Shown: positions 16,640 to 25,423, counted from the first letter of the stretch. The stretch is 51,847 nucleotides of DNA from an uncultured Lachnospiraceae bacterium (GCA_949132985.1 CASCGD010000010.1:1-51847); one strand, 5' to 3'. Notes: generated by a model not told the origin, from the sequence alone. Numbers and translations: made by a program.

Positions 16640-18184
16640 TCAGGATACCTCCTTCTCTTTTTCATCCAGTCTCTCACCCAACATCAAAAGCCCTACGTTA
16701 TCTGATGTGGCATCCTCGGAATCTACAATCCCCATAATCCTGCCTTCATACATCACCACAATACGGTCCGAAAGAGCCAGTACCTCCTCCAGATCCGCAG
16801 AAACCAGCAGGATTCCTTTTCCTTCCTTTTTAACCGCATTCAAAATCTTTCGAATCGACTCGATGGCTCCGATGTCAACACCGCGGGAGGGCTGAGATGC
16901 GATCAGAAGCTTCCCGTCCGCATCCACTTCTCTTGCCACTACTATTTTCTGCGCGTTTCCTCCCGATAAGGACTGGGTGATAACGGTCGGCTCTGTGGGG
17001 CGGATATCAAATTTTTCGATCAGATCTTCCGCAAATTTCCGAATCTCCTTTTTATTTCTGTTGATTCCCGTTGCAAAGGGCTTTTCCTCAAAGCGCCATG
17101 CAACCAGATTTTCCTCGATCGAAAGCGCCCGGTTTAAGCCCCTCAAATTTCGATCCTCCGGAATATGCGTAAGCCCGGCCTTTCTGGCCTCAAACGGCGT
17201 ATCGTTCGTAATATCCTGCCCATCCAGAATCACCTGTCCCTTTTCGACCTTCCGCAGCCCGGCAACCGCTTCAATCAGTTCGCTCTGGCCGTTTCCGTCC
17301 ACACCTGCAATTCCCACAATCTCTCCTGCACGGACGTCAAAGGAAACTCCCCTGATTTTAGACAGCTCCTTCTCCCCGGATGTCCATATATCCTTCAGCT
17401 CCAGAATCGGCGCCCCGATATTCGCTTTTTCTTTCTCTATACTCAAAAATACTTCCCGTCCCACCATCATTTTGGCAAGCTCTGTTGTATTCGTATCCTC
17501 TTTATTCACCGTTGCAATATATTTGCCGGTTCTCATCACCGTAATCCGATCCGAAATTTCCATGACCTCATTTAATTTATGAGAAATAAACACGATAGAT
17601 TTGCCGTCGTTTCTCAGCTCCTGAAGTATCTCAAAGAATTTCGTGCACTCCTGCGGCGTCAGTACCGCTGTCGGCTCATCCAGAATCAGCACATTCGCGC
17701 CCCTGTAAAGCGTCTTGATAATTTCTACGCGCTGCGCTTCTCCGACCGAAATCTGATCAATCCGCTTATCCGGCTGGATATCCATGTGATAGGTTTCTAC
17801 ATACTTGTTGATTCTGGCCCTGGACTCCTCGAAATTGATGATAACTCCCTTTTTTGGCTCGAAGCCCAAAATCACATTTTCCAGTACGGTCAGATCGTTG
17901 ACCAGCATAAATTCCTGATGAACCATACCGATTCCCTCTCCGATGGAAATGCCGGGCGTCAGATGTTCCATTACCTTCCCGTTAATCTTAATCGTTCCGC
18001 CATCCGGTCGGTAAAGCCCGTAAAGCATCTTCATCATCGTAGATTTTCCGGCTCCATTCTCTCCAATCAGGGAATGGATTTCACCTCTTCGCAGAGTAAA
18101 TTGTCCCCCATCTACCGCGTGAACAGCCGGAAAGCTTTTATCAATATCTGACATTTCAACAATATAATCGTCTTTTGCTGCCAT
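16640..18184 (-). CDS. Nucleoside-type ABC transporter ATP-binding protein (NupO/YufO-like)
   Basis: A 514-residue double ATPase of the sugar/nucleoside importer class. The N-terminal cassette has Walker A 'GENGAGKSTMMKMLYG', signature 'ISVGEAQRVEIIKTLYRGA' and Walker B 'LILDEPTAVLTP'. The C-terminal cassette has a degenerate Walker A 'GVDGNGQSELIEAV', signature 'SLSGGNAQKIVVARE' and 'LLIASQPSRGVDIGA', as usual for this family. It starts behind AAAAAAGGAGGACAGG. A stem-loop at 18204-18235 separates it from the lipoprotein gene. Confidence 0.94.
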   Translation of the reverse strand: MAAKDDYIVEMSDIDKSFPAVHAVDGGQFTLRRGEIHSLIGENGAGKSTMMKMLYGLYRPDGGTIKINGKVMEHLTPGISIGEGIGMVHQEFMLVNDLTVLENVILGFEPKKGVIINFEESRARINKYVETYHMDIQPDKRIDQISVGEAQRVEIIKTLYRGANVLILDEPTAVLTPQECTKFFEILQELRNDGKSIVFISHKLNEVMEISDRITVMRTGKYIATVNKEDTNTTELAKMMVGREVFLSIEKEKANIGAPILELKDIWTSGEKELSKIRGVSFDVRAGEIVGIAGVDGNGQSELIEAVAGLRKVEKGQVILDGQDITNDTPFEARKAGLTHIPEDRNLRGLNRALSIEENLVAWRFEEKPFATGINRNKKEIRKFAEDLIEKFDIRPTEPTVITQSLSGGNAQKIVVAREVDADGKLLIASQPSRGVDIGAIESIRKILNAVKKEGKGILLVSADLEEVLALSDRIVVMYEGRIMGIVDSEDATSDNVGLLMLGERLDEKEKEVS

Positions 18185-18203
18185 CCTGTCCTCCTTTTTT
18201 GCA

Positions 18204-18235
18204 GGACCGGCCAGGGAACAACTCCCCGGCCGGCC
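18204..18235 (-). other. GC-rich hairpin between lipoprotein and ATPase genes
   Basis: GGACCGGCCAGGG pairs with CCCCGGCCGGCCC across six bases. No T tract follows on the minus strand. Such a hairpin after a binding-protein gene commonly protects the upstream mRNA or reduces readthrough, giving excess binding protein over ATPase. Confidence 0.55.
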
Positions 18236-18275
18236 CGAATCACCCCATTTTCGAAAAATTAGGAATCATGATCTT

Positions 18276-19400
18276 TTAGTTTTCCGGTTTTCCATAGCCC
18301 TCATAAGAGTCTACTACGATCTCGCCGCTTACAATCTTCTCCTTCAGCTCTTCCACCTTGTCAACAATATCCTGAGGGAACTTGTCGCCCAGAGCTTCCT
18401 TCATAACGGAGAAATCAGAAAGTCCTACGCCGTCGTGCGCCAGATCCATGTAAATTGCCGTGCCGCCCTCGAACTCGTCATTCACAGCCGACTCAATAAT
18501 CTGAAACGTACAGTTGTCCACATTTTTCTGCATGGATGTCAGAATATGTCCCGGATACAGGGAATCCTGGTTCGTATCCACTCCGATCGCATATGCGCCC
18601 TGCTCGGCAGCAGCCTCCATCGCCCCGATACCGGTGATGTTTGCCACATTCATAATGATGTCTGCGCCCTGGTCAATCTGTGCCGTAGCCAGCTCCTTGC
18701 CCTTGAGCGCGTCGGTGAAGGTACCTGCAAAGGACTGAAGAATCTGGATATCAGGGTTGATGTACTTTGCACCCTGCTCATACCCCGCATAAAAATCGTG
18801 GAGTACCGGGATATCCATTCCGCCTACCCATCCGATAATGGCTTTGTCATTGACGCCTTCAATATCTGTCTTCTCCGTGAACATAGCCGCTGCAGCACCT
18901 GCCAGGAAAGATCCTTCATTCTGTGCAAACAGCGTGGAAGCCACATTGTCACCGGCCTCGCTCACTCCGTCGATCAGTGCAAATTTTGTGTCCGGATAAT
19001 TCGGGCAATGCTTTTCCATGATCTCAAGGAACTGAGTAGATACACCGATAACCAGATCACACCCTGCATCCGCCATTGCCACAAAGTTCGCTTCCCAGTC
19101 TGCCGCCTCGCCGGACTCAAGCTCGGTAAACTCAATTCCCAGCTGCTCCTCTGCCATTACAGCGCCCGCATGTGCCAGATCATTGAAGGACTTATCTCCC
19201 AAAAATCCTGAGTATATAAGGGCTACTTTAAATTTGTCCCCGTCCTCTGCAGATTCCCCGCCTTCCTCTGACGCTTCCTTATCGCCTTCCTCCGTCGGTG
19301 TCTCTGTCGAAGCGTCGCTTTTCGCCTCGCCGCCTCCGCAGCCGGCAAAACCAAATATCATCGTACCTGCCAGTAAAAATGCCAATAACGTTTTCTTCAT
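18276..19400 (-). CDS. BMP-family substrate-binding lipoprotein
   Basis: A 374-residue extracellular lipoprotein that captures the substrate for the ABC importer. The signal peptide ends in the lipobox 'FGFAGC', with Cys21 as the lipidated residue, followed by an acidic linker rich in Glu, Ser and Asp (residues ~24-55). The mature domain starts 'FKVALIYSGFLGDKSFNDLA', the hallmark of the Bmp/PnrA nucleoside-binding family, and contains 'IGWVGGMDIPVLHDFYAGYE' and 'IMNVANITGIGAMEAAAEQG'. In this family the ligands are purine nucleosides, which agrees with the two nucleoside hydrolase genes in the cluster. Confidence 0.93.
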   Translation of the reverse strand: MKKTLLAFLLAGTMIFGFAGCGGGEAKSDASTETPTEEGDKEASEEGGESAEDGDKFKVALIYSGFLGDKSFNDLAHAGAVMAEEQLGIEFTELESGEAADWEANFVAMADAGCDLVIGVSTQFLEIMEKHCPNYPDTKFALIDGVSEAGDNVASTLFAQNEGSFLAGAAAAMFTEKTDIEGVNDKAIIGWVGGMDIPVLHDFYAGYEQGAKYINPDIQILQSFAGTFTDALKGKELATAQIDQGADIIMNVANITGIGAMEAAAEQGAYAIGVDTNQDSLYPGHILTSMQKNVDNCTFQIIESAVNDEFEGGTAIYMDLAHDGVGLSDFSVMKEALGDKFPQDIVDKVEELKEKIVSGEIVVDSYEGYGKPEN

Positions 19401-19430
19401 TTTCTCCTTCTCCTACCTTTCATTTTCAAT

Positions 19431-20378
19431 TTACAGCTCATCATAGAGTTTCAGGTTTTCTTCCACAATATCCCAAAATTTTTCCACATTCAGTTTTACT
19501 GCAACCTTTGAATTTTTTTCTTTGTCCGTTCTCAGGTTAAAGAAATCACAGTTTGTTCTTCCATGGCTCTGTCCGCCGGTGATGTCAATCTCCGTGAACA
19601 TCTCTTTTGTCTCGATGCAGTCCGGGTCAATCAGATACGCCACTGTTGTAGGATCGTGCAGCGGGCCGCCTTCCCAGCCAAAGGTCCGCTTCTGTGTCAT
19701 ACAGAAGAAATTCATCAGATCCACAAACAGCTTGCCGGCTTTCGTCTTCACATGGGACATTCTTTCCACTACCTCGGGGTAGCAAAGCGCCTGTCTGGTA
19801 AGGTCAAGTCCCATCATCACAACCGGCACCCCGCAGCTGAATACCACATGCGCCGCTTCCGCATCCGCATAAATGTTAAACTCCGCCGCGGCCGTTACAT
19901 TTCCATGCTGGTATGCGCCGCCCATAAGTACAATCTCATCAATGTTCTCCAGTATTCTCGGCTCTTTTCTCATAGCCATGGCCACGTTGCTGAGAGGCCC
20001 TGTCGGAACCATCGTAACCGGCTGATCGGAATTCATAACCGTCTCGATAATAAAATCCACCGCATGTCTGGGATCCAGCTCCTTTGTCAGCGGATCAAAC
20101 ACCGGACCGTCCAGACCGGAATCTCCGTGCACACGTTCTTCCACAGGCGGGGCCGTTCTCACAATCGGGCCTGCCAGGCCTTTGCACACCGGAACGTCAA
20201 TATTTAAATATTGGCAAATGTTCAGTGCATTTCTGGTCACCTTCTCAAGTGTCTGGTTTCCGTTTACTGTTGTAATCCCCAAAAGCTCAATCTTCGGATT
20301 CCTTGCCGCCAACATGATAGCTACCGCATCATCATGCCCCGGATCACAGTCGATAATAATTCTTCTCTTGTCAGTCAT
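19431..20378 (-). CDS. Nucleoside hydrolase (inosine/uridine-preferring family), copy 2
   Basis: A 315-residue nucleoside hydrolase and first gene of the minus arm. It shows 'IIIDCDPGHDDAVAIML' (calcium site), 'VTMVPTGPLSNVAMAM', 'EIVLMGGAYQHGNVTAAAEF' and 'GGPLHDPTTVAYLIDP' (catalytic His-Asp region). The second Asp-Pro-Gly-His-Asp-Asp form of the motif is the common one, in contrast to the Asp-Thr-Gly-Ser-Asp-Asp of copy 1. It sits 30 bp ahead of the lipoprotein gene. Expression is probably under the LacI-type regulator, since operator-like dyads lie in its promoter (20472-20501). Confidence 0.93.
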   Translation of the reverse strand: MTDKRRIIIDCDPGHDDAVAIMLAARNPKIELLGITTVNGNQTLEKVTRNALNICQYLNIDVPVCKGLAGPIVRTAPPVEERVHGDSGLDGPVFDPLTKELDPRHAVDFIIETVMNSDQPVTMVPTGPLSNVAMAMRKEPRILENIDEIVLMGGAYQHGNVTAAAEFNIYADAEAAHVVFSCGVPVVMMGLDLTRQALCYPEVVERMSHVKTKAGKLFVDLMNFFCMTQKRTFGWEGGPLHDPTTVAYLIDPDCIETKEMFTEIDITGGQSHGRTNCDFFNLRTDKEKNSKVAVKLNVEKFWDIVEENLKLYDEL

Positions 20379-20414
20379 TTTGTTAAACCTTTCCTAATTT
20401 TTTTGAAACTCGAC

Positions 20415-20455
20415 GAACGATTTATCTTTGTATGCCGGCGTTTTGATAAATCGTT
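20415..20455. promoter_or_regulatory. Inverted repeat in the leader of the nucleoside operon
   Basis: AACGATTTATC and GATAAATCGTT form an 11-bp perfect inverted repeat with an ~18-bp spacer. It lies downstream of the minus-strand promoter. It may be a two-site operator for the LacI-type protein or an mRNA hairpin. Confidence 0.5.
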
Positions 20456-20471
20456 TTAACTATGCACTTGA

Positions 20472-20501
20472 ATACTAGCATGTGGTATAACGTTTTGTCA
20501 A
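20472..20501 (-). promoter_or_regulatory. Promoter of the nucleoside catabolic operon with overlapping operator
   Basis: On the minus strand: -35 TTGACA (20501-20496), 18-bp spacer, -10 TAGTAT (20477-20472). The spacer begins AAAACGTTATA, whose AACGTT core resembles the TAAAACGTTTTA palindrome in front of the SDR gene. This suggests one regulator controls both arms. Confidence 0.65.
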
Positions 20502-20680
20502 TATGGCATTGTTGTTTTTGTATGATTATACAAGTTTTTTTGGTGCTATTTATGCATTTTGCACAATAAGCACCCTGCCATCTCCTGATTTCTGTTTTCA
20601 TTTGATTTTTTTCACAAATATGATAGACTTTTATCAGCTCAAAGGTTCGTTTTATTGACAGAAAACTGAAAGGAGTTATC

Positions 20681-21700
20681 ATGAAAGTCACTATTAAAGA
20701 CATCGCAAAGGCCACGGGATTATCTCCGGCCACCGTGTCCCTCGTCCTTAATAACCGCCCTTCCCGCATCGCAGAAGCTACCAGGGCACGCATTCTCTCC
20801 ACCGCCCGGGAGATGGGCTACCGCCCCAACTCTGCCGCTGCCAGCTTAAGAACCAACCGCAGCTACACGCTCGGACTGATCATCCCCGATATCCAAAACG
20901 ACTACTACGCTACCTACGCAAAGGGGATGGAGGATGCCTGCGCAGAATGCGGATGGAATATGATTTTCTGTTCAACCAACAACAGCCCCACCCGCGAACG
21001 GCAGGCAATCGAAGCTCTTTTCACCAAAAATGTCGACGGGATTGCGCTTGTGGCAACGCCGTCAAAGGACGATGAAAATGATTTCATCGCCAACCGGGAA
21101 CTGATCCTGTCCATGAAAACCCCGTTGGTGCAGATGGATCTCACCGCCTATAAGGAACCCATCAATGCCGTTATTTCCGACCACCAGAAGGGCGGATACA
21201 TGGCAACCCGCCATCTGATCGCCCTCGGGCACCGCAAAATCGCATTCATCACCGGTCCGTCTTCCCTGGAAGGAAGTCAGAGCCGCCTTTCCGGCTGCAA
21301 AAAAGCCTTTCAGGACAACAATCTTCCATGGGACGACGGGCTGGTATACACCGGAAATTACTCCTACGCATCCGGCCTGGACGGTATAGATTATCTCAGC
21401 GACAAGGATTTTACCGCCGTGTTTGCCTTTAACGACCTGATGGCCTGCGGCGTATACTGCGGACTGGAAAAATACGGCCTGGCCGTCCCAACAGACGTCT
21501 CCGTCATCGGATATGACGATCATTTTGTCTCCGGTATCTTAAGCGTCCCGCTGACCACAATCCGCCAGCCCATCTATGAGATGGGGAAAGAATCCACGCG
21601 CATTTTAATTCACGCCGCAGAAAACCCGGATGCTCCCCCTGTCGTCTCCAAATTTGACCTGAAGCTGATTGTACGTAAAAGCACAAGAAAAATCCGATAA
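20681..21700 (+). CDS. LacI-family transcriptional regulator
   Basis: A 339-residue repressor. The N-terminal helix-turn-helix and hinge helix are clear: 'TIKDIAKATGLSPATVSLVL' (residues 3-22), then 'ARILSTAREMGYRPNSAAAS'. The periplasmic-binding-protein-like effector domain follows, with 'LGLIIPDIQNDYYATYAKGM', 'GYMATRHLIALGHRKIAFI' and 'VSVIGYDDHFVSGILSVPLT'. Length is typical. It is divergent from the nucleoside operon and just upstream of the SDR gene. AACGTT-centred palindromes in both promoters (20486-20497 and 21728-21739) are its likely operators. The inducer is unknown, presumably an intermediate of the pathway. Confidence 0.93.
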   Translation: MKVTIKDIAKATGLSPATVSLVLNNRPSRIAEATRARILSTAREMGYRPNSAAASLRTNRSYTLGLIIPDIQNDYYATYAKGMEDACAECGWNMIFCSTNNSPTRERQAIEALFTKNVDGIALVATPSKDDENDFIANRELILSMKTPLVQMDLTAYKEPINAVISDHQKGGYMATRHLIALGHRKIAFITGPSSLEGSQSRLSGCKKAFQDNNLPWDDGLVYTGNYSYASGLDGIDYLSDKDFTAVFAFNDLMACGVYCGLEKYGLAVPTDVSVIGYDDHFVSGILSVPLTTIRQPIYEMGKESTRILIHAAENPDAPPVVSKFDLKLIVRKSTRKIR

Positions 21701-21727
21701 ACTTTTTATCAAATATTTTTTCTCAAT

Positions 21728-21739
21728 TAAAACGTTTTA
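21728..21739. promoter_or_regulatory. LacI-type operator palindrome TAAAACGTTTTA
   Basis: A perfect 12-bp palindrome with the central CG step typical of LacI-family operators, three bases upstream of the -35 box of the SDR promoter. Confidence 0.65.
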
Positions 21740-21741
21740 TC

Positions 21742-21770
21742 TTGACCTTTCCCTTTTCAGGCTATATAAT
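21742..21770 (+). promoter_or_regulatory. Promoter of the SDR-DUF401 operon
   Basis: -35 TTGACC (21742-21747), 17-bp spacer, -10 TATAAT (21765-21770). Close to the sigma-A consensus, with the palindromic operator directly upstream. Confidence 0.8.
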
Positions 21771-21819
21771 AATGGCGTCGTACGCAGGACTCTATCTTAC
21801 AAAATGAAAGGGGAATTCT

Positions 21820-22575
21820 ATGAAATTAACGGGAAAAACTGCACTTATTACCGGAGGCTCTACCGGAATCGGACGGGAAATTGCCCGCCTTTACGCGAAG
21901 GAAGGCGCAAATCTTTGCATTAACTATCACAATCATGCTGCGGACGCCGAGAAGCTGAAAGAAGAGCTGGAAAACAGCTATGATGCAAAGGTCATCTTAT
22001 GCCAGGGAGACGTCTGCGACGAAGAGACTGTGAAAGATATGATAAGTATCACGCTCAACACTTTCGGAACCCTTGATATCCTGGTATGCAGCGCCGGAAT
22101 CAACCACCAGGTTTGCGTAGAAGACATGACTTCTGAGGACTGGGACCGTATGATCACCTGTAATCTTCGCAGTATCTTTCTGTGCTGTCATTACGCCCTC
22201 GCCCCTATGCTGAAGCAGGGATTCGGAAGAATCATCAATGTCACGTCACAGCTCGGCCAGATCGGCGGCTTTGGCAGTGCACATTACAGTGCTGCCAAAG
22301 CCGGTATCATCGGATTCACAAAATCCCTGGCAAGGGAAGTCAGCAAGCGCGGCGTGACCGCCAACTGCATCGCGCCCGGGCCTGTGGCCACCCCGTTTTT
22401 CTTTAACGGCTGCACACCCAAATGGCGGGAAGAAAAGCTTGCATCTCTCCCTCTGGGACGTTTTGGAGAGGCCGAAGAGGTCGCTCCCTCCGCACTGCTT
22501 TTAGCAGCCGAGCCGGACGGAAATCTTTTCACCGGCCAGACGCTTGGCCCCAACTCCGGCGATGTCATGCTGTAA
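21820..22575 (+). CDS. SDR-family oxidoreductase
   Basis: A 251-residue classical short-chain dehydrogenase. The cofactor motif 'ALITGGSTGIGREIARLYAK' is at residues 8-27, 'LVCSAGINHQ' is the NAG-type motif, and the catalytic Ser and Tyr-x-x-x-Lys are in 'VTSQLGQIGG' and 'HYSAAKAGI'. It ends 'GQTLGPNSGDVML', close to the FabG/KduD-like pattern. The ribosome site is AAAGGGG. It is the first gene of the plus arm and is followed after 18 bp by a DUF401 permease, so it probably oxidises or reduces a substrate moved by that permease. Substrate unknown. Confidence 0.9.
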   Translation: MKLTGKTALITGGSTGIGREIARLYAKEGANLCINYHNHAADAEKLKEELENSYDAKVILCQGDVCDEETVKDMISITLNTFGTLDILVCSAGINHQVCVEDMTSEDWDRMITCNLRSIFLCCHYALAPMLKQGFGRIINVTSQLGQIGGFGSAHYSAAKAGIIGFTKSLAREVSKRGVTANCIAPGPVATPFFFNGCTPKWREEKLASLPLGRFGEAEEVAPSALLLAAEPDGNLFTGQTLGPNSGDVML

Positions 22576-22593
22576 AAAAGAGGGGGAACCGCT

Positions 22594-23802
22594 ATGGTTT
22601 TATTAAAATTGTGCAGTGTATTTTTACTCATTGTAATTCTTATACGTTTTAAATTTCCTCTGTGGGGAGCAGTCCTGGCTGCTTCCCTGATGGCTGCCGT
22701 CGTTTTCCGGATGTCCCCCGCCGTCTTCTGCGACCGCGCGCTCCACACACTTCTGGGACACAGCTGCATCGAGCTTCTGCTCATCACCTACGGGCTCATC
22801 CTCCTGCAGCAGCTCATGGACGAGCGCTGCATGCTGACAAACGCCGAGGAGGGCATCACCGGATTATCCTCCAATCCCAAACTGGGAAGCGTGGTGTCTC
22901 CGGTGGTGAGCGGGCTTTTACCATCCCCGGCCGCCGTGCTTATGGCCGGCTCCATGCTGCAGAAGCGCTACAGAGGAATGATGCCGGACGATACGATGGC
23001 ATTTATCACCACCTATTTTCGCCATATACCGGAAGCGCTGCTTCCCGTGTACACAAACGTCATACTCATGTGCGCCGTGACCGGGACGCCTGAATGGCTC
23101 TTTCTTCTCCTGATGCTTCCGTATACGTTTTTTAACATCATTGTTCCATATTTTGTGTATCTGAGGCCTGTAGACATAAAAGGCGCCTTCCAAAAAGAAC
23201 AATCAGAAAAAAACGGGCTGCTCAAAAAGATTCTCCTGAATCTGTGGCCCATTTTCCTGATCATTTTGTTCATTCTCGTATTCCGCCTGAATACAACGCT
23301 GTCCGTATACATTACACTGATACTTTTCCTCATACAGCAGAAATTCAGCGGAAAAGAGCTTGGACATTTTCTGAAAACCGCATTTAACAAAAACATGATG
23401 CTCATGGTAATTACGATTCTGCTCTTTACGGATATTCTGGGGACGGCCGGCGCGCCTGCCGCTCTTCTGGAAGCGTACGGGGATATGCCCGTTCCCCTGT
23501 TTCTGATCTATGGGTTTATCGTGTTTGTGGGGTCAATTGTCAGCAACTTTACTGCCATGGTTCCTGCCATCTTTCCCCTGGCGGCTTCGGTTACATATGC
23601 GCCGATATCACTGGTGATCTATCTGGCCAGCCTTGGACATCTGGCTTCCCAGCTCTGTCCCACACACATATGCATCTCTTTGTGTGCCGAACAGTTTCAC
23701 ATCTCCATCAACGATATTTTCCGCAGAACCATACCGGTAACTGTGATTATGCTCTTTGTGTCTACCGTCCTGTACTTTGTTATGAGGTTGTTTCAATTGT
23801 AG
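22594..23802 (+). CDS. DUF401-family membrane transporter
   Basis: A 402-residue integral membrane protein with about ten hydrophobic segments. The pattern 'SPVVSGLLPSPAAVLMAGSM' and 'AFITTYFRHIPEALLPVYTN' matches DUF401, an uncharacterised group related to ion-transporter-like permeases. 'GHLASQLCPTHICISLCAEQ' near residue 350 is a strongly polar conserved loop within the membrane part. The ribosome site is GAGGGGGAACCGCT. Co-transcription with the SDR gene and the LacI-type regulation suggest import or export of an organic acid linked to the nucleoside locus. This is an inference from neighbourhood. Confidence 0.82.
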   Translation: MVLLKLCSVFLLIVILIRFKFPLWGAVLAASLMAAVVFRMSPAVFCDRALHTLLGHSCIELLLITYGLILLQQLMDERCMLTNAEEGITGLSSNPKLGSVVSPVVSGLLPSPAAVLMAGSMLQKRYRGMMPDDTMAFITTYFRHIPEALLPVYTNVILMCAVTGTPEWLFLLLMLPYTFFNIIVPYFVYLRPVDIKGAFQKEQSEKNGLLKKILLNLWPIFLIILFILVFRLNTTLSVYITLILFLIQQKFSGKELGHFLKTAFNKNMMLMVITILLFTDILGTAGAPAALLEAYGDMPVPLFLIYGFIVFVGSIVSNFTAMVPAIFPLAASVTYAPISLVIYLASLGHLASQLCPTHICISLCAEQFHISINDIFRRTIPVTVIMLFVSTVLYFVMRLFQL

Positions 23803-23850
23803 CCTTATAGCCGGATTTGCAATTTGTGATTGATGACAGATTATCTTTAA

Positions 23851-23902
23851 AAAACAGCCATCAGAACTGCGTTCGCTGTCATTCTGATGGCTGTTTTTTT
23901 CA
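23851..23902. terminator. Bidirectional intrinsic terminator
   Basis: AAAACAGCCATCAGAA pairs with TTCTGATGGCTGTTTT, with A and T tracts outside both arms. It lies between the convergent DUF401 (+) and serpin (-) genes. Confidence 0.9.
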
Positions 23903-23925
23903 TATGTCCTTACCGAATATGCGTT

Positions 23926-25359
23926 TCACTCAATGTCCCTGACAATGCCGGAGAAAAGCACCGCGCCGTCCTTCCCGGTTACAAGAAACAGAAACGGCCG
24001 GTCCGCCACAAAATCGATTTCTTCCTCGGAAATACCGTCTCCGACCTCCTCGATCTGCGTATAGGCGGCCCCCGTCACGCCGTGCTCGTCGATCTCGATC
24101 ATGGCCGCATGTTCTGCCTCGCCAAGGAAGAGGCCGTCCCCATCCTTCGTAAGCGGCGTAAAATCCGCCAGGCCGGGATCCAGCGCATCCGTCACGCCAA
24201 GCTGGCGGATGGTTTCCAGAAGATCCGTCCTGCTCGAAACCTGAAACCTTGGGATCGACAGATTAACCTGAGGCCAAAACCAGTTCGCGTCATTCTCATC
24301 GTAGCGGACTGCCTTGAACAGATCCGGGTCAGAAACGAGGGTCTCCACATCCACACCGACCGCCGGAAGATAGAAATACATCGCGCCGCTATCGCTTAAG
24401 CCCAGTCCGACCGCCGTAAATGTATCGGTGCGGTAGACGCGCCTCGAGCCCGACTGGTGCATCATATCCACGTCCGTATTGCCCTTCGTGCCGTGGAACA
24501 CCGCCTTGTCCGTCTTTTCGGCCCAAAATTCGTCAGCCCACACGGCCTTGTAGTAGATCGTGGATATGATTTCGAGAACCATCTCGGGGTCAATCGACAT
24601 CTCCTTCGTATATTCACCGAGAAGTCCTCCTGTGTTTGCGTCTGTCCATTCCCGCAGCGCCCTGTTCATCTCATCTGAACCGGGGACGCCCCTGAATGAG
24701 GAGACATAGTATTGTTTTGCCAGCCGCCCGAGCGTTTCGTCCTCGTAATCGCGGCTGTCATCCAGCCAAAGCGAATTTGCCAGAAGGCTCTTTAACGCCG
24801 GCGTATCTACATAGTTGCTCTTCCACAGCTCTGAGACATTCCTCTGCAGTGCTTCCGTATCCGATGCGCCGAGCATATCCAGTATCTGCTGCCTTGTGCT
24901 GCCGCCGGATACCTCCGCCAGCATCGAAAACGCGATGTACGTGTTAAGCGGCGAACAGACGGTATTCCCTTCATCGGACACGAGCAGCTTTTCCATGACA
25001 GAACCATAATATCCGCTCATCTCTTCGCTCAGCGCTTCCGTTTTCGAAGCCTGCCCCCAGTAGCTTTTATGCCATCCCCAGTATGCTTCGTTCCCGACAA
25101 ATTCCTCGGGACTCATTTCCGCCGCCACCGGCTCGGGATAAGCCGCCATCACCTTAAGAACACCCGAAGAATAGCCGCCTCCCGCAGCCGATCTCTGCCA
25201 CAGCAGCGCTGCAGCCGCGACGACAGCCAGCACCGCGGCGCACGCAGCCAGCGCGCCCCATTTCATCCGGACGGATCCTTTTTTTGCAGAATCGCTTTCT
25301 GCCTTTTTTACGCTTGTCCCGCCAACATCCGTCAGATTTTCAAATAAATCTTTTTTCAA
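23926..25359 (-). CDS. Membrane-anchored serpin (serine protease inhibitor family)
   Basis: A 477-residue protein. Residues 1-33 are cytoplasmic and charged, ~34-52 a single transmembrane segment, and ~95-477 an outward-facing serpin domain ('NTYIAFSMLAEVSGGSTRQQ', 'LANSLWLDD', 'ISTIYYKAVWADEFWAEKTD'). The C-terminus has the reactive-loop hinge 'EHGVTGAAYTQ' and the breach strand 'FVADRPFLFLVTGKDGAVLF'. Counting from the hinge Gly as P15 places P1 at about the Asp of 'EEVGDGISEE', an acidic loop. Translation starts with TTG at 25359 behind GGGGGAGGAGAG. In gut bacteria serpins inhibit host or bacterial proteases; the target here is unknown. It is transcribed alone from the promoter at 25533-25561. 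Confidence 0.9.
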   Translation of the reverse strand: MKKDLFENLTDVGGTSVKKAESDSAKKGSVRMKWGALAACAAVLAVVAAAALLWQRSAAGGGYSSGVLKVMAAYPEPVAAEMSPEEFVGNEAYWGWHKSYWGQASKTEALSEEMSGYYGSVMEKLLVSDEGNTVCSPLNTYIAFSMLAEVSGGSTRQQILDMLGASDTEALQRNVSELWKSNYVDTPALKSLLANSLWLDDSRDYEDETLGRLAKQYYVSSFRGVPGSDEMNRALREWTDANTGGLLGEYTKEMSIDPEMVLEIISTIYYKAVWADEFWAEKTDKAVFHGTKGNTDVDMMHQSGSRRVYRTDTFTAVGLGLSDSGAMYFYLPAVGVDVETLVSDPDLFKAVRYDENDANWFWPQVNLSIPRFQVSSRTDLLETIRQLGVTDALDPGLADFTPLTKDGDGLFLGEAEHAAMIEIDEHGVTGAAYTQIEEVGDGISEEEIDFVADRPFLFLVTGKDGAVLFSGIVRDIE

Positions 25360-25388
25360 TACTCTCCTCCCCCTTTCGAGAAAATCTT

Positions 25389-25423
25389 TTGTAACAGTGA
25401 AGCCGAAGGCTGAACTGTTACAA
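25389..25423 (-). promoter_or_regulatory. Stem-loop in the serpin mRNA leader
   Basis: TTGTAACAGT pairs perfectly with ACTGTTACAA, with an inner AGCC/GGCT stem separated by a symmetric two-base bulge. It lies 30 bp upstream of the TTG start and ends just before the ribosome site, so it could modulate translation or act as a weak terminator. Confidence 0.55.

Larger units (their letters stand above)
20379..20680. promoter_or_regulatory. Divergent control region of the LacI-type regulator and nucleoside locus
   Basis: 302 bp without a gene. On the minus side: promoter at 20472-20501, an AACGTT-centred site at 20486-20497, and a downstream dyad ACGATTTATC...GATAAATCGT at about 20415-20455. The plus-strand promoter of the regulator gene is not clear; its ribosome site is GAAAGGAG just before 20681. 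Confidence 0.65.
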
